Source of the DNA: Armatimonadetes bacterium Uphvl-Ar1
GTDB taxonomy: Bacteria > Armatimonadota > Fimbriimonadia > Fimbriimonadales > Fimbriimonadaceae
Assembly: GCA_002162075.1 (NCBI GenBank)
Contig: CP021423.1
Coordinates: 2,170,001 to 2,234,000 of the forward strand
DNA length: 64,000 nt
Direction: 5' to 3'
The notes under the pieces were generated by a model. The model was not told the DNA's origin, searched no databases, and worked only from the letters and a program-made list of their open reading frames with translations. This document shows, in pieces, positions 36,914-45,487 of this stretch. The position numbers and the translations under genes were made by a program. Each line of letters opens with the position of its first letter. Position 1 is the stretch's first letter.

Positions 36914-38241
36914 GCGGCAACCGAAACTCGATTCTGGGCCGACCACAACGCCGCCAAACACTCCGGATCAAATGCCGATCCGGAGTCCTTTTCCATAATC
37001 TCCACGCACGCCTCAAACGGCAAAGCATCCCGATAAGGCCGCTTTGCCGACAGCGCATCAAACACATCTGCAACCGTCATAATCCTCATGTCTAAGCTCA
37101 ACTGTTCCGCACCCAATCCCTGCCAATAACCCCGACCATCCAACCGCTCATGGTGCGCTGAAGCAATCGCCGCAATTTCGTCAAATCCATTGACCCGCCG
37201 CAAAACCTCAAAGCTGAGTTTCGGGTGACTCCGAATCACCGCAAACTCAGCATCATCCAACTTGCCCGGCTTCTCCAAAATACCGCTCGAAACTCCAAGC
37301 TTTCCAATATCATGCAACAAACCCGCCCGGCGCAAGAGCCGCAATCGCTCAGAGTTAAATCCAAGTTCACGCCCAATCAGCACGGCGAATTCCGCCACCC
37401 TCGTCGAATGTTCAGCCGTGAACGATGACTTCGCATCAATTATCATCGCGAACGCTTCACAAACCGCATCAATATCCGCATCCACTGCCGCCGACCGCAT
37501 ACCTTCGGGGACAACGCTTTCAAAAGTCATTCCCGCAAGTCCGTTCCAAAATCTATCATCAGACTCGATCGACCTCGAAACTCGGACTAACTCCGGATCA
37601 AACCACCGCCCACTCCGACTCTCGGCCATCTCATAAGCCGCTCCTTTCCCATAAGTTGCCCAAAACACTTCCATCGACTGAGCAAAGCAGATAATCCGAG
37701 CAATAACCGGAATTGAATCCCCCTTGACCCCAAATGGCGAACCCTTACCATCCCAGTGCTCATCCAAACCATGAATCCCTAAGGCGACCGATTCATCAAA
37801 CCCGAGCTTCCGTGCGATGAACGCCCCCCGTGTACACCGAGCTTCCGTCACTTCGTGCATGATCTTTTGGGGTGGCCCTAAATTTGACAAAATACGCTTC
37901 AATCTCACCGACCAAGGCTGCCCAGGCTCCGTGACACTCAGACCATACTTGACATTCTCAAGCGGCGAAGCCCAGTCCACCACCTTGACCCCACGTTTCG
38001 ACAGAATCTCATCCCCGCCAAAAATCTTGTGAATCCTAACCGAGTTGTTGGAGCAGCCACTGTCTTTCAAAATTGCCGCATAGAACAGCGACTCCAACTC
38101 AGCACCTGACAGCCCCATTTCTACGCCAATCCGTAAAGCGAGGGCACAACTCCGAACGGCATGCCCCTCGGGCTGCCCTTCCACCAAATCCAAAGCCATA
38201 CTCAAAGCCGAAAGCAATGTCGCCTTCGATATCTCTAATTG
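36910..38241 (-). CDS. Tandem HD-domain protein with C-terminal HD-GYP
   Basis: A 443-residue protein. Residues ~1-200 look like a diverged HD-GYP domain (ILKDSG where HDIGK is usual, later IHGLDEHWDGKGSPFG). Residues ~260-440 carry a good HD-GYP domain: EHSTRVAEFAV, LLHDIGKLGVSSGILEKPG and AHHERLDGRGYWQGL, with GYW in place of GYP. The second domain keeps the catalytic metal ligands and probably hydrolyses a cyclic dinucleotide. The ATG at 38241 is preferred over an upstream TTG. No membrane segment, so cytoplasmic. Confidence 0.88.
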   Translation of the reverse strand, partial: QLEISKATLLSALSMALDLVEGQPEGHAVRSCALALRIGVEMGLSGAELESLFYAAILKDSGCSNNSVRIHKIFGGDEILSKRGVKVVDWASPLENVKYGLSVTEPGQPWSVRLKRILSNLGPPQKIMHEVTEARCTRGAFIARKLGFDESVALGIHGLDEHWDGKGSPFGVKGDSIPVIARIICFAQSMEVFWATYGKGAAYEMAESRSGRWFDPELVRVSRSIESDDRFWNGLAGMTFESVVPEGMRSAAVDADIDAVCEAFAMIIDAKSSFTAEHSTRVAEFAVLIGRELGFNSERLRLLRRAGLLHDIGKLGVSSGILEKPGKLDDAEFAVIRSHPKLSFEVLRRVNGFDEIAAIASAHHERLDGRGYWQGLGAEQLSLDMRIMTVADVFDALSAKRPYRDALPFEACVEIMEKDSGSAFDPECLAALWSAQNRVSVAA

Positions 38242-38299
38242 CATAGCTGAAATATTCGGCAACCACCTGATCAAGCTTCACCTTGACTAAAATAAAAAC

Positions 38300-39130
38300 G
38301 TGCTCGTCGCCGCCTTCCTTGTCCAGACAATTGTCCCGCCCGTAATGTCAGTCCGCGAGATCGGCCCCCCAACCCAAATAACCGGTGGGCAAACACATGA
38401 AATTATCCAAGGAGAAATCAAGGCAACCCTGTTCATCCCTGATTCGTCGTCAGCCACGAATTTAGAGCAACTCTGGATCCACTTCCACACCGCAGAATGG
38501 TTCGTCGTTCAGGAATATCAAAGAGCAAATTTTTCCCATCCTGTACTCATTTTCAACCTAGGACAAGGATCTACGACATACGCTAGACCATTCAGTCAAA
38601 AATGTGCGCTCAAGCCATTTTTAGACTACACAATCAAAATTACCGAACGCCCAATCTCCTCTCTGAACTTCACCAGCTTCTCCGCTGGCTACGGAGCTGT
38701 CCGCATTCTAATTCAAGACCAATCAATCCTAGCTCAAATCAGGACGATCATCCTTTGCGACTCGAGCTACGCCGGATTCTCAGACCCCGCTACTCGAACA
38801 ATCCTTCCCGAGCATTTGAATGTTTGGCAACCTGTCATAGATCGAGCAGTCAAAAAAGAGCTAACATTTGTAATGACTACATCCGAAATCACCCCGGATT
38901 CCTATGCCGGAACGTGGGAAGTTGCCAGCGCCCTCGTCCAAAAAAACCAGGGCGAAATGCAACCCGCCAACCCAGAACTTTCCGCTTCTCAAGACCCCAG
39001 TTACCCTCTCCTACGCACCTTTGCCAAAGGCAATTGGCACGTTTGGAGCTACGCGGGCACCGATGCCGGAGCCCACACAACTCATCCCCGACACCTCGCC
39101 GATATTCTCCACCAACTCAAGACTAAATAA
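38300..39130 (+). CDS. Secreted alpha/beta-hydrolase-like protein
   Basis: A 276-residue protein from GTG 38300, with a short hydrophobic N-terminus (VAAFLVQTIVPPV) that may be a signal. The body has LWIHFHTAEW, the nucleophile-elbow-like TSFSAGYGAVRIL (SxSxG rather than GxSxG), a strand ILCDSSYAGF and a late GTDAGAHTTH that could supply the catalytic His. That order fits an alpha/beta hydrolase of unknown substrate. An in-frame stop lies just before the GTG. It diverges from the HD-GYP gene. Confidence 0.65.
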   Translation: MLVAAFLVQTIVPPVMSVREIGPPTQITGGQTHEIIQGEIKATLFIPDSSSATNLEQLWIHFHTAEWFVVQEYQRANFSHPVLIFNLGQGSTTYARPFSQKCALKPFLDYTIKITERPISSLNFTSFSAGYGAVRILIQDQSILAQIRTIILCDSSYAGFSDPATRTILPEHLNVWQPVIDRAVKKELTFVMTTSEITPDSYAGTWEVASALVQKNQGEMQPANPELSASQDPSYPLLRTFAKGNWHVWSYAGTDAGAHTTHPRHLADILHQLKTK

Positions 39131-39244
39131 AACAACGTTGAACAATTTTCAAGAAAGGGTGAACTTTGAGCCCAAAATATGCCATCTTAAATCTAACTGT
39201 TCCCGAAAATTCGGGACAAAATCCACTTGCAAGTGACAAAAATC

Positions 39245-41062
39245 ATGAAAACGTCGCATTTGCGCACTCAGTTGCGCTTCCGCCCCCTGATCATTGCCGC
39301 AGGAATTGTCCTCGCGAGCATCGCATCAGCCCAAACATTTGGTGGGAATGGCTTCAATCGTGTCAACCCGACGAACGAAATCATTACATCGAAAACTCAC
39401 CTCATCGTTTCGTTCAAAAATTCAGCGTCGCAAACCTTCCGCAAGAGCTTGGTTCAACGCTACGGCCTCCAAATCAATGAGAGCCGATCAAACGCCTACT
39501 TCACTCGGCTGGAGCTCAATGGTCAGCACATCAATGCTGGATTAACCGCTGATGCGTTCGTTCGCGAACTCTCAAACAATCCTGCCGTCAACTTCGCTGA
39601 ACTCGACGTGCAAATCACCCCCGATTTCACTCCCAACGATCCGCGATACGCTCAACAATGGCATCTGAACAACACCGGACAAACTGGGGGTGTTCCTGAT
39701 GCCGATATCGACGCTCCTGAAGCGTGGGACAAATTCACCGGAGTTCAAGAAACAGTCGTTGCTGTCTGTGACGATGGCGTAGACATCGACCATGAAGATC
39801 TTGCCCCTGCAATGTGGCAAAACCCGAATGAAATCCCAAATAACGGAATCGATGACGACATGAACGGATTTGTCGATGACATTTTCGGCTGGGACACCGC
39901 ATCAAACGACAATAATCCCCGACCCGTTGGCGGAGCATCACACGGAACCCACGTCGCTGGGATTACCGCTGGTGCTCATAACAACGGCAAAGGCATCTCC
40001 GGAGTCGGCCCGACCGTCAAGATCATGGCCATGCGCCACTATGCAGGTCAAGGCAGCTGGATGTCAGACCTCGCCAAAGCGATTGACTATGCATGGCAAA
40101 ATGGAGCCAACGTCATCACCGTCAGCTACAACATTGATGGCTGGAACCAAAATCTGCTCCAAGCTGTTCAACGCGCTGGTGCCGCCGATGTTGTTTATCT
40201 CAACTCGGCTGGAAACAACAATCAACAAAACCCGCCGCGAATGGCAATGCGCGATCTCACTGACAATTTGATCTTCGTCGCCTCAACTGATCAAAACGAT
40301 AATCGAAGTGGCTTCTCCAACTGGGGATCCAAAATCGAAGTCGGTGCTCCTGGAAGCAACATCATGTCAACCCTGCTTGGGAATGCATACGGCAATCAGT
40401 CAGGAACCTCCATGGCAACCCCGCTCGCTGCTGGCGTCGTCGCCGTCATTCGAGGCAAATTCCCCTCGATGACTGCACGTGAAGCTTTGGATCACTTGAT
40501 TGCAACGAGCGATGAAGTTCCATCACTCACGTCAACGATCCCCGGTGGAAAGCGAGTCAATCTCAGCAATGCTCTTGGTGCCCCTGTTGGCCCGACCGCA
40601 TTTAAATCAATGACCGTCATCATGGGAACTTGGACTGGCGGAGATCTAACCTCTGTCGGTGATTCCGACGACAATCGAGTCACCATCAACTCAGCTGGTG
40701 TTTCTGGACGGGGCGAATATGCTGTCGTCGAGTTCGTCCTCGACTCTCCTCGAACCAATCTCGATATCAACTCAATGAAGCTCGATATCGAATCCGCAAG
40801 CAATCTTGCGGGAGCCACCCAATTCGTCACCGCGTACAACACGGTTACCGGAAAGTGGGATACTCTCAGCAGTACTCGACTCGGAACAATCGATGGCAAA
40901 CTCACCGTCAACGTATCCAAGCTCACTTTGGCTCAATACGTAGACGCCACGACACAAGAAGTAAAAGTTCGCCTTCAAGCGTACATGCCCGTCCGACGAC
41001 GAGGTGCCGCTCCAGTGAGCTTTACTTACTCAATCGACGAAATCACCCCCCAAATCAACTAA
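39245..41062 (+). CDS. Secreted subtilisin-like serine protease
   Basis: A 605-residue S8 protease with signal peptide ending ASIASAQ, an inhibitor-I9-like propeptide and the catalytic motifs VVAVCDDGVDIDHEDL (Asp), SHGTHVAGITAG (His), LNSAGNNNQ (Asn) and SGTSMATPLAAGVVAV (Ser). It is closely related to the protease at 9923-12967: both share AYAWQNGA-type, YNIDG and PGGKR.NL segments. Here a ~130-residue beta-rich C-terminal domain replaces the two jelly-roll modules and dockerin tail. Extracellular or periplasmic. Confidence 0.95.
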   Translation: MKTSHLRTQLRFRPLIIAAGIVLASIASAQTFGGNGFNRVNPTNEIITSKTHLIVSFKNSASQTFRKSLVQRYGLQINESRSNAYFTRLELNGQHINAGLTADAFVRELSNNPAVNFAELDVQITPDFTPNDPRYAQQWHLNNTGQTGGVPDADIDAPEAWDKFTGVQETVVAVCDDGVDIDHEDLAPAMWQNPNEIPNNGIDDDMNGFVDDIFGWDTASNDNNPRPVGGASHGTHVAGITAGAHNNGKGISGVGPTVKIMAMRHYAGQGSWMSDLAKAIDYAWQNGANVITVSYNIDGWNQNLLQAVQRAGAADVVYLNSAGNNNQQNPPRMAMRDLTDNLIFVASTDQNDNRSGFSNWGSKIEVGAPGSNIMSTLLGNAYGNQSGTSMATPLAAGVVAVIRGKFPSMTAREALDHLIATSDEVPSLTSTIPGGKRVNLSNALGAPVGPTAFKSMTVIMGTWTGGDLTSVGDSDDNRVTINSAGVSGRGEYAVVEFVLDSPRTNLDINSMKLDIESASNLAGATQFVTAYNTVTGKWDTLSSTRLGTIDGKLTVNVSKLTLAQYVDATTQEVKVRLQAYMPVRRRGAAPVSFTYSIDEITPQIN

Positions 41063-41076
41063 GGGGAGTCCGACAC

Positions 41077-41114
41077 GCCCTGCGGTGAATGATCCACCGC
41101 AGGGCTTTTTTTTT
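41077..41114 (+). terminator. Terminator of second subtilase
   Basis: GCCCTGCGGTG (41077-41087) pairs with CACCGCAGGGC (41095-41105), followed by nine T. Confidence 0.94.
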
Positions 41115-41139
41115 ACTGCATCGAGTAAATTATCCTCAG

Positions 41140-41913
41140 ATGATTCTTACCACTACGCTCGCCGCTATCGCCTTCCAGCAACAAGCAAAACCCCTTACAA
41201 CTCCTACTCTCTTTGTCGAAAACCTCGCTTTTGCAACCTACGCAAACAAAAAGTGGGCCGCCCTCCAAGGCAAACAAAACTTCCCCAATCCCTTCACCGC
41301 CTTCTCCCTCGACATTGGTCGCGTTACCGAAAACCGCCTGATCTACGAAGTCCCATTTGTCGAAGGCGTCGAAGCCAATTTCATTGAATCATCATCCGGC
41401 GCACCAGTCCTCTGGTCGGGACCAAGACCCAAGTACCCCCGAGCAATCCAAATCGTCAATCCCGCCCAAGCTGACTACCTTCTCGTCGTCAAAGAATTTG
41501 CAAAAGCCCAGCTCAAAGCAACTCCAAAATTCGAAGTTGAAATCAACTCAATCATCCGAGTCGACCTTGACGGTGATGGAAAAGAAGAAGTCCTCATCGA
41601 AGCTCAGTCCAAGGGATTCAACGGCGTGTACGACTTTGAGTCCAAAAAGTATGAAATGAGCTGCACCTTGATCCGCCACATCAAAAACGGCAAAGCTGTC
41701 ACAGAACCCATTTTCTTCTTTACAAACAACCCCGAAGGTGAGTTCAACGATCCCATCCAAATCACTCACCTCAAGTCAATCGCCGACCTCAACGGCGATG
41801 GCAAATACGAAGTCATCGTAACCGCCAACTACTATGAAGGCCAATCCGCCGCCGTCTACAACCTCGAAAAAGGGACATTCAAAGCTCTTGTCGAAAACGG
41901 AGCTGGCGTTTAG
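41140..41913 (+). CDS. Exported protein with calcium-loop (FG-GAP/VCBS-like) motifs
   Basis: A 257-residue protein starting at ATG 41140; an upstream in-frame start would lie inside the terminator. The first ~12 residues are hydrophobic and may be an export signal. Two Asp-rich loops, RVDLDGDGKEEVLIEA and ADLNGDGKYEVIVTA, are typical of FG-GAP/VCBS repeats that bind calcium in extracellular proteins. The rest is not recognised. TAAATT at 41126-41131 lies 8 nt before the ATG and may be a -10 box. Confidence 0.72.
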   Translation: MILTTTLAAIAFQQQAKPLTTPTLFVENLAFATYANKKWAALQGKQNFPNPFTAFSLDIGRVTENRLIYEVPFVEGVEANFIESSSGAPVLWSGPRPKYPRAIQIVNPAQADYLLVVKEFAKAQLKATPKFEVEINSIIRVDLDGDGKEEVLIEAQSKGFNGVYDFESKKYEMSCTLIRHIKNGKAVTEPIFFFTNNPEGEFNDPIQITHLKSIADLNGDGKYEVIVTANYYEGQSAAVYNLEKGTFKALVENGAGV

Positions 41914-41978
41914 CTCAACCGTAACTTCGCAATAAAAAGCCAAAGTGAAAAAGTTCTTAACAATTCCACAACAAAGCC

Positions 41979-42008
41979 TTAACATTTCTGTATCGGGCCT
42001 TCTATACT
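41979..42008 (+). promoter_or_regulatory. Sigma-70-type promoter of the beta-barrel gene, leaderless
   Basis: TTAACA (41979-41984) and TATACT (42003-42008) are separated by 18 nt; the ATG is 7 nt after the -10 box. Transcription would begin at the start codon. Confidence 0.65.
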
Positions 42009-42015
42009 GAGCGCT

Positions 42016-42644
42016 ATGAAACTACGAACTGCGCTTGTCGCCTTAATTGCAACTGCCGCCGTGATTGCCGGAGCCCAAGCATCAACCCTCGTAGTTTCGC
42101 CGAGCATGAAAGCCCAACGCCATGGTCAGTTTACGTTTCAATATCGCCAAACATCGCGCGATACCGCTCTCGACAGCCGATACCGCATCAACTACCAGGC
42201 CGTTTACGGTGTTCACCCGGGTTTTGAAGTCGCCTTTACGGCAAATGCCGGTGAAGAAGTACGACTTGGACTTAAATACTCTCATCTCATCCTTCCCGAA
42301 GAAAAAATCCGGTTTGCCGTCGGAGCAACAAGGATCGGTAACGATACACAAGCCTATTTCGGTGCCGTCAAAGACTTCTCTGATTTCGAAATCCAATCTG
42401 GATTCATCGATGCAAACGAAGGACAAGGATTTATAGCATTCCGAAGGTTTTTTGGGCCAAATCGTGAACTCAGGTTCACACTTGAACATCTCACCGGAAG
42501 CCTCGGTATGACCGGCGCCCGATTCGACTACAACTTTACAAAAAATTGGTCGTTTGATGGAAGAATCTACTTCCCGAATGACTCAAGCTCCCCCGAACCC
42601 ACCGCTTCGGAATTGCCTATACAACCAACCTGCTAGGTAAGTGA
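42016..42644 (+). CDS. Small outer-membrane beta-barrel-like protein, possible frameshift near 3' end
   Basis: Signal peptide MKLRTALVALIATAAVIAGA, then amphipathic strands with aromatic ends (GQFTFQYRQTS, GFEVAFTANAG, EVRLGLKYSHL, RELRFTLEHLTG) typical of an 8-strand barrel. In the deposited frame the gene ends at 42636 with PEPTASELPIQPTC, which does not look like a barrel strand. Adding one C to C5 at 42590-42594 instead gives THRFGIAYTTNLLGK and a stop at 42644, a good final strand and 209 residues. I annotate the longer version. Ligand or pore function unknown. Confidence 0.62.
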
Positions 42645-42725
42645 GCTCAACCCTCTACTGAACTCAAAAAGAGGTGGCATGAGAAAAAATCAACCACCAT
42701 CTCTTTTCCTTCGCTAAAATGAGGA

Positions 42726-43469
42726 ATGTTCTGCGTAGCCACCGTTGCTCTCCTCCCCGCCCTACTCGCTCCAAAAGAAATATGGTCAGGTGAGTTTGTA
42801 TTCAGTATCACCGGCAAAGGTAAAGCAACCGGACCAAAACCCAATTGGGGAGAGTGGGACATCAATCGAGAAGCTAAAGGCAAAATCATCCTCTCCAGAA
42901 CTTTTCGCGGAGCGGGGCTCGCCCGGAGTGAGGAAAGTCGCAATGAACAGCGATACGAAACTTGGGTCGGAGAAACAAAAGAAGAAATCGACATCCGCAT
43001 GAACGATCGGATCTACGTATACGGCCCCATGTTCGCAGAAAACCAAATCCGGGGCGACACTTACCTTTACCAAGTACCAAAAAAGGGATCAGAAAGTCGA
43101 TTCGCAAAAGGAAAAGTCGCCGCCGCGATCCTCCAACTCGATTTCAAGAAGAACACGTTCACATTTGAAAGCCCGCGGTACTACGGCACCGTTTTCACCT
43201 CGTTCAAGCGAGAATTCCTCAAAGGCCCAAAGTCTTGGACGGATAAAAAACCAATCCTGGAAGAGGAAGACGCACTGGAATTTGAGATGATCCACGGCCT
43301 CAATCAGCCCGATCAGTTTTTCCGCATCACCGGCTCATTCAAAGAAGGACAAGTCCAAATCGACATGACGAAGGACTACCCCTTCACCGTTCCTCTGGGA
43401 GCATCGGTCAAAGCCCAAAACCTGAAAGCAAAATTCTCATTAATCCTCAAAAGAACAACTCAGCAATAA
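42726..43469 (+). CDS. Hypothetical exported protein
   Basis: A 247-residue protein with a short hydrophobic N-terminus (FCVATVALLPALLA). The remainder is beta-rich and charged (GEFVFSITGKGKATGPKPNW, GEWDINREAKGKIILSRTFR, FRITGSFKEGQVQIDM), perhaps a beta-sandwich or calycin-type fold. I recognise no family. TAAAAT at 42715-42720 could be a -10 box, and GAGGA lies between it and the ATG. Confidence 0.68.
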   Translation: MFCVATVALLPALLAPKEIWSGEFVFSITGKGKATGPKPNWGEWDINREAKGKIILSRTFRGAGLARSEESRNEQRYETWVGETKEEIDIRMNDRIYVYGPMFAENQIRGDTYLYQVPKKGSESRFAKGKVAAAILQLDFKKNTFTFESPRYYGTVFTSFKREFLKGPKSWTDKKPILEEEDALEFEMIHGLNQPDQFFRITGSFKEGQVQIDMTKDYPFTVPLGASVKAQNLKAKFSLILKRTTQQ

Positions 43470-43485
43470 TAATTACACTAAGAAT

Positions 43486-43560
43486 TGGTGCTCGGTACAG
43501 GATTTGAACCAGTGACCCCTTCGGTGTGAACGAAGTGCTCTACCACTGAGCTAACCGAGC
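43486..43560 (-). tRNA. tRNA-Val (anticodon CAC)
   Basis: Minus strand: acceptor GCTCGGT/ACCGAGC, D-arm TAGCTCAGTGGTAGAGCA, anticodon loop TTCACAC with CAC at 43526-43528, T-loop TTCAAAT, discriminator A and an encoded CCA at 43486-43488. It decodes GUG. Confidence 0.96.
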
Positions 43561-43619
43561 AACTCACCCCATAATACCAGCATCAAATCCCGCCGCAACG
43601 ACCTTAGAAGTGTCAACAA

Positions 43620-43844
43620 CTAATCCAAGCCGTCCATCAGCCGACCAATCAATCCCTCCGGGGCCTTTTCTTGCGCACACTGCTTCATAAGCGAAATCAC
43701 CGAACCTTCCCACCGGAACGCGTTCCGGCAACCGCCGCATTCAGCCAAATGACGCTCCACCATAGCGATCTCCTCGGCCGACAATTCCCGATCCAAAAAG
43801 TCACACATCTTGGCAACCGCATCCGAGCAATCCATTTCATGCAT
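43620..43844 (-). CDS. Zinc-finger anti-sigma factor
   Basis: About 74 residues of the zf-HC2/ZAS type: MDCSDAVAKMCDFLDREL, then AMVERHLAECGGCRNAFR, with the HxxxCxxC zinc motif. Such proteins hold an ECF sigma factor inactive and can release it on thiol oxidation. It lacks a membrane helix, so it is soluble. The ATG at 43844 lies 9 nt after GGAGG and inside the end of the sigma gene; another ATG 9 nt upstream abuts the same site. It is clearly coupled to the sigma gene. Confidence 0.88.
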   Translation of the reverse strand: MHEMDCSDAVAKMCDFLDRELSAEEIAMVERHLAECGGCRNAFRWEGSVISLMKQCAQEKAPEGLIGRLMDGLD

Positions 43845-44406
43845 GACTGACATCCTCCACTAACCCTCGCCGAACTGCAACATCCCAAAGCGCAACTTGC
43901 AAAAGCTTGCGGGCCCGATGCAACCGGCTGCGCACCGTCCCGACCGGAATGTCCAATGTCTCTGCTATTTCGTCGTAGCTCATTTCACCCGTGAAGTAAA
44001 GCGAACTCACCTCGCGAAAATCAGCTGGCAATCCATCAAGGGCTGCCAAGACTTCCGCACCATCTATTTTGTCAAAAAGCAACTCCGCCGGATCCTCATT
44101 TCCACTCAATCCCGCATCGCGAGCTTGCATGTAAAGATAAGGCTCTGGATCAGCATCAATCGACACCGTATCCAACTGCTTCTTGCCAACCTTCCGATAA
44201 AGGCTGTTCGTCAAAATCCTAAAGAACCACGCCTTAAAATTGGTTCCCGGAGTAAAGGTCTCTCGGCCCTTGTATGCCGCCAAGACCCCTTCCTGCAATA
44301 GATCCCCCGCGTCAACACGATTCCCCCCACTCAACCGCACCGCATACCCAAACGCCGGGTCAATCACCGACCCCAACTCTCGCTCAAATTGCTCTTTCGT
44401 CACCAT
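43837..44406 (-). CDS. ECF-family RNA polymerase sigma factor
   Basis: A 189-residue sigma factor with region 2 (FGYAVRLSGGNRVDAGDLLQ, FKAWFFRILTNSLYRK) and region 4 (LPADFREVSSLYFTGEMSYD, LDIPVGTVRSRLHRARKLL). The ATG at 44406 directly follows AGGAGAG; an upstream TTG is less likely. With the ZAS-type anti-sigma downstream it resembles SigR/RsrA-like thiol-stress pairs, and the divergent AhpD-like gene supports an oxidative-stress role (inference). Confidence 0.93.
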   Translation of the reverse strand: MVTKEQFERELGSVIDPAFGYAVRLSGGNRVDAGDLLQEGVLAAYKGRETFTPGTNFKAWFFRILTNSLYRKVGKKQLDTVSIDADPEPYLYMQARDAGLSGNEDPAELLFDKIDGAEVLAALDGLPADFREVSSLYFTGEMSYDEIAETLDIPVGTVRSRLHRARKLLQVALWDVAVRRGLVEDVSHA

Positions 44407-44471
44407 CTCTCCTAATGCACAACCCAACCCCCGCGTTTCAACTTCGTTACAAAAAAAGTCCCGCCGCTCAG

Positions 44472-44497
44472 GGAACCATTCCGAAACGCTTTGTCTT
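44472..44497 (+). promoter_or_regulatory. Candidate ECF-sigma promoter of the AhpD-like gene
   Basis: GGAAC at 44472-44476 is followed after 17 nt by TCTT at 44494-44497, the spacing of many ECF promoters (GGAAC-N17-TCT). It faces the AhpD-like gene, whose ATG is at 44543, and may be a target of the neighbouring sigma factor. Confidence 0.45.
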
Positions 44498-44542
44498 CAA
44501 TCTCAAACGGCTCCGACCAGCGAGCCTCAACGAGAATACACA

Positions 44543-45091
44543 ATGCAACGCATCCAAAACACAACGATCGAAACCGCCCCTGCTCCCAGCTCCGCGATGC
44601 TCATCCAAGTCCAGCAAAAACTCGGCTTGGTTCCCAACCTTTATGCTGCTCTCGGCAACTCCCCCGCCGCCCTTCAAGTCACTCTTCAAAACGGTGCTGC
44701 TCAAGAGCACAGTGCCGTTTCTCCAGCCTTCCGTGAAAAAATCGCCCTCGCCGTAGCAGAATCAAATAGCTGCGACTACTGCCTCAGTGCGCACACGACA
44801 ATCGGAAAGATGAATGGACTCTCCGAGTCGGAAACGCTCGAAGCCCGTCGAGGACTTTCTTCAGATCCGCGAGAACAAGCCGGACTCCAGTTCGCCATCC
44901 AAATCAACGAATCGCGAGGCAACATCTCGGAAGCTCATCTCCAAACTCTCCGCGATCACAACTACTCAGATCAAGAAATTCTCGACGTCGCCACCAACGT
45001 GATCATCAACATTAACACAAACTACATGAATCACATCATCGGTACGGTGGTCGACTTCCCCGCGGCTCCCAGCCTCCAAACCACCGCCTAA
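44543..45091 (+). CDS. AhpD-like carboxymuconolactone decarboxylase family protein
   Basis: A 182-residue protein with the AhpD active-site pattern ALAVAESNSCDYCLSAHTTI, in which the CxxC pair and following His act in peroxidase or disulfide chemistry. The remaining helices (LGLVPNLYAALGNSPAALQV, NVIININTNYMNHI) fit the family. It probably supports peroxide or alkyl hydroperoxide reduction. It diverges from an ECF sigma/anti-sigma pair and has a possible ECF promoter. Confidence 0.88.
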   Translation: MQRIQNTTIETAPAPSSAMLIQVQQKLGLVPNLYAALGNSPAALQVTLQNGAAQEHSAVSPAFREKIALAVAESNSCDYCLSAHTTIGKMNGLSESETLEARRGLSSDPREQAGLQFAIQINESRGNISEAHLQTLRDHNYSDQEILDVATNVIININTNYMNHIIGTVVDFPAAPSLQTTA

Positions 45092-45096
45092 CCTCG

Positions 45097-45139
45097 CAAA
45101 AAGGGCGGCTCCTTCTTTCCAGTGGAAGTGAGCCGCCCT
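45097..45139 (-). terminator. Terminator of the small anchored protein gene
   Basis: AGGGCGGCTC (45102-45111) pairs with GAGCCGCCCT (45130-45139). On the minus strand TTTTTGCG follows; the plus-strand side has only CTAAAA, so it mainly serves the minus gene but lies between convergent genes. Confidence 0.82.
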
Positions 45140-45154
45140 AAAATCGTTTGCGTT

Positions 45155-45424
45155 TTATTTGCCGCCGTATGGGTTCTGCTGAGGCTGCTCCGCCCGTTGC
45201 TTCTCATCCATCTTGTCCAGCCCAGCCGCTTTTTCCTGCGCCTCGACCTTCGCCCGCTGTTCTGGGGTCATCGACTGCAGAACGTAGTCCGGGGTTTTGC
45301 CCGTTGGCGGGGCCGCTTCAAATTCTGGGCCGGGATTGCCCGCTTGCATCACAAAAAAAATGCCAATCGCCAAAACCAAGGCAACAGCACCCACAACAAC
45401 CGGAATCGGAATCTGTTTCTTCAT
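45155..45424 (-). CDS. Small membrane-anchored hypothetical protein
   Basis: An 89-residue protein with one N-terminal membrane helix (IPVVVGAVALVLAIGIFFVM) and a polar, Gln/Glu/Lys-rich extracytoplasmic part (TPEQRAKVEAQEKAAGLDKM) ending QNPYGGK. Such short proteins commonly accompany DUF1559-type prepilins in this group. No function can be assigned. It lies downstream of the prepilin gene, separated by a terminator. Confidence 0.7.
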   Translation of the reverse strand: MKKQIPIPVVVGAVALVLAIGIFFVMQAGNPGPEFEAAPPTGKTPDYVLQSMTPEQRAKVEAQEKAAGLDKMDEKQRAEQPQQNPYGGK

Positions 45425-45443
45425 TTCTTCTCAAAAAGTGGTA

Positions 45444-45479
45444 AAGGGAGCCAAGACCCTTATCAAACCTGGCTCCCTT
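45444..45479 (-). terminator. Hairpin terminator of the prepilin gene
   Basis: AAGGGAGCCA (45444-45453) pairs with TGGCTCCCTT (45470-45479); on the minus strand TACCACTTTTT follows within 10 nt. Confidence 0.75.
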
Positions 45480-45487
45480 CAGGGTTC

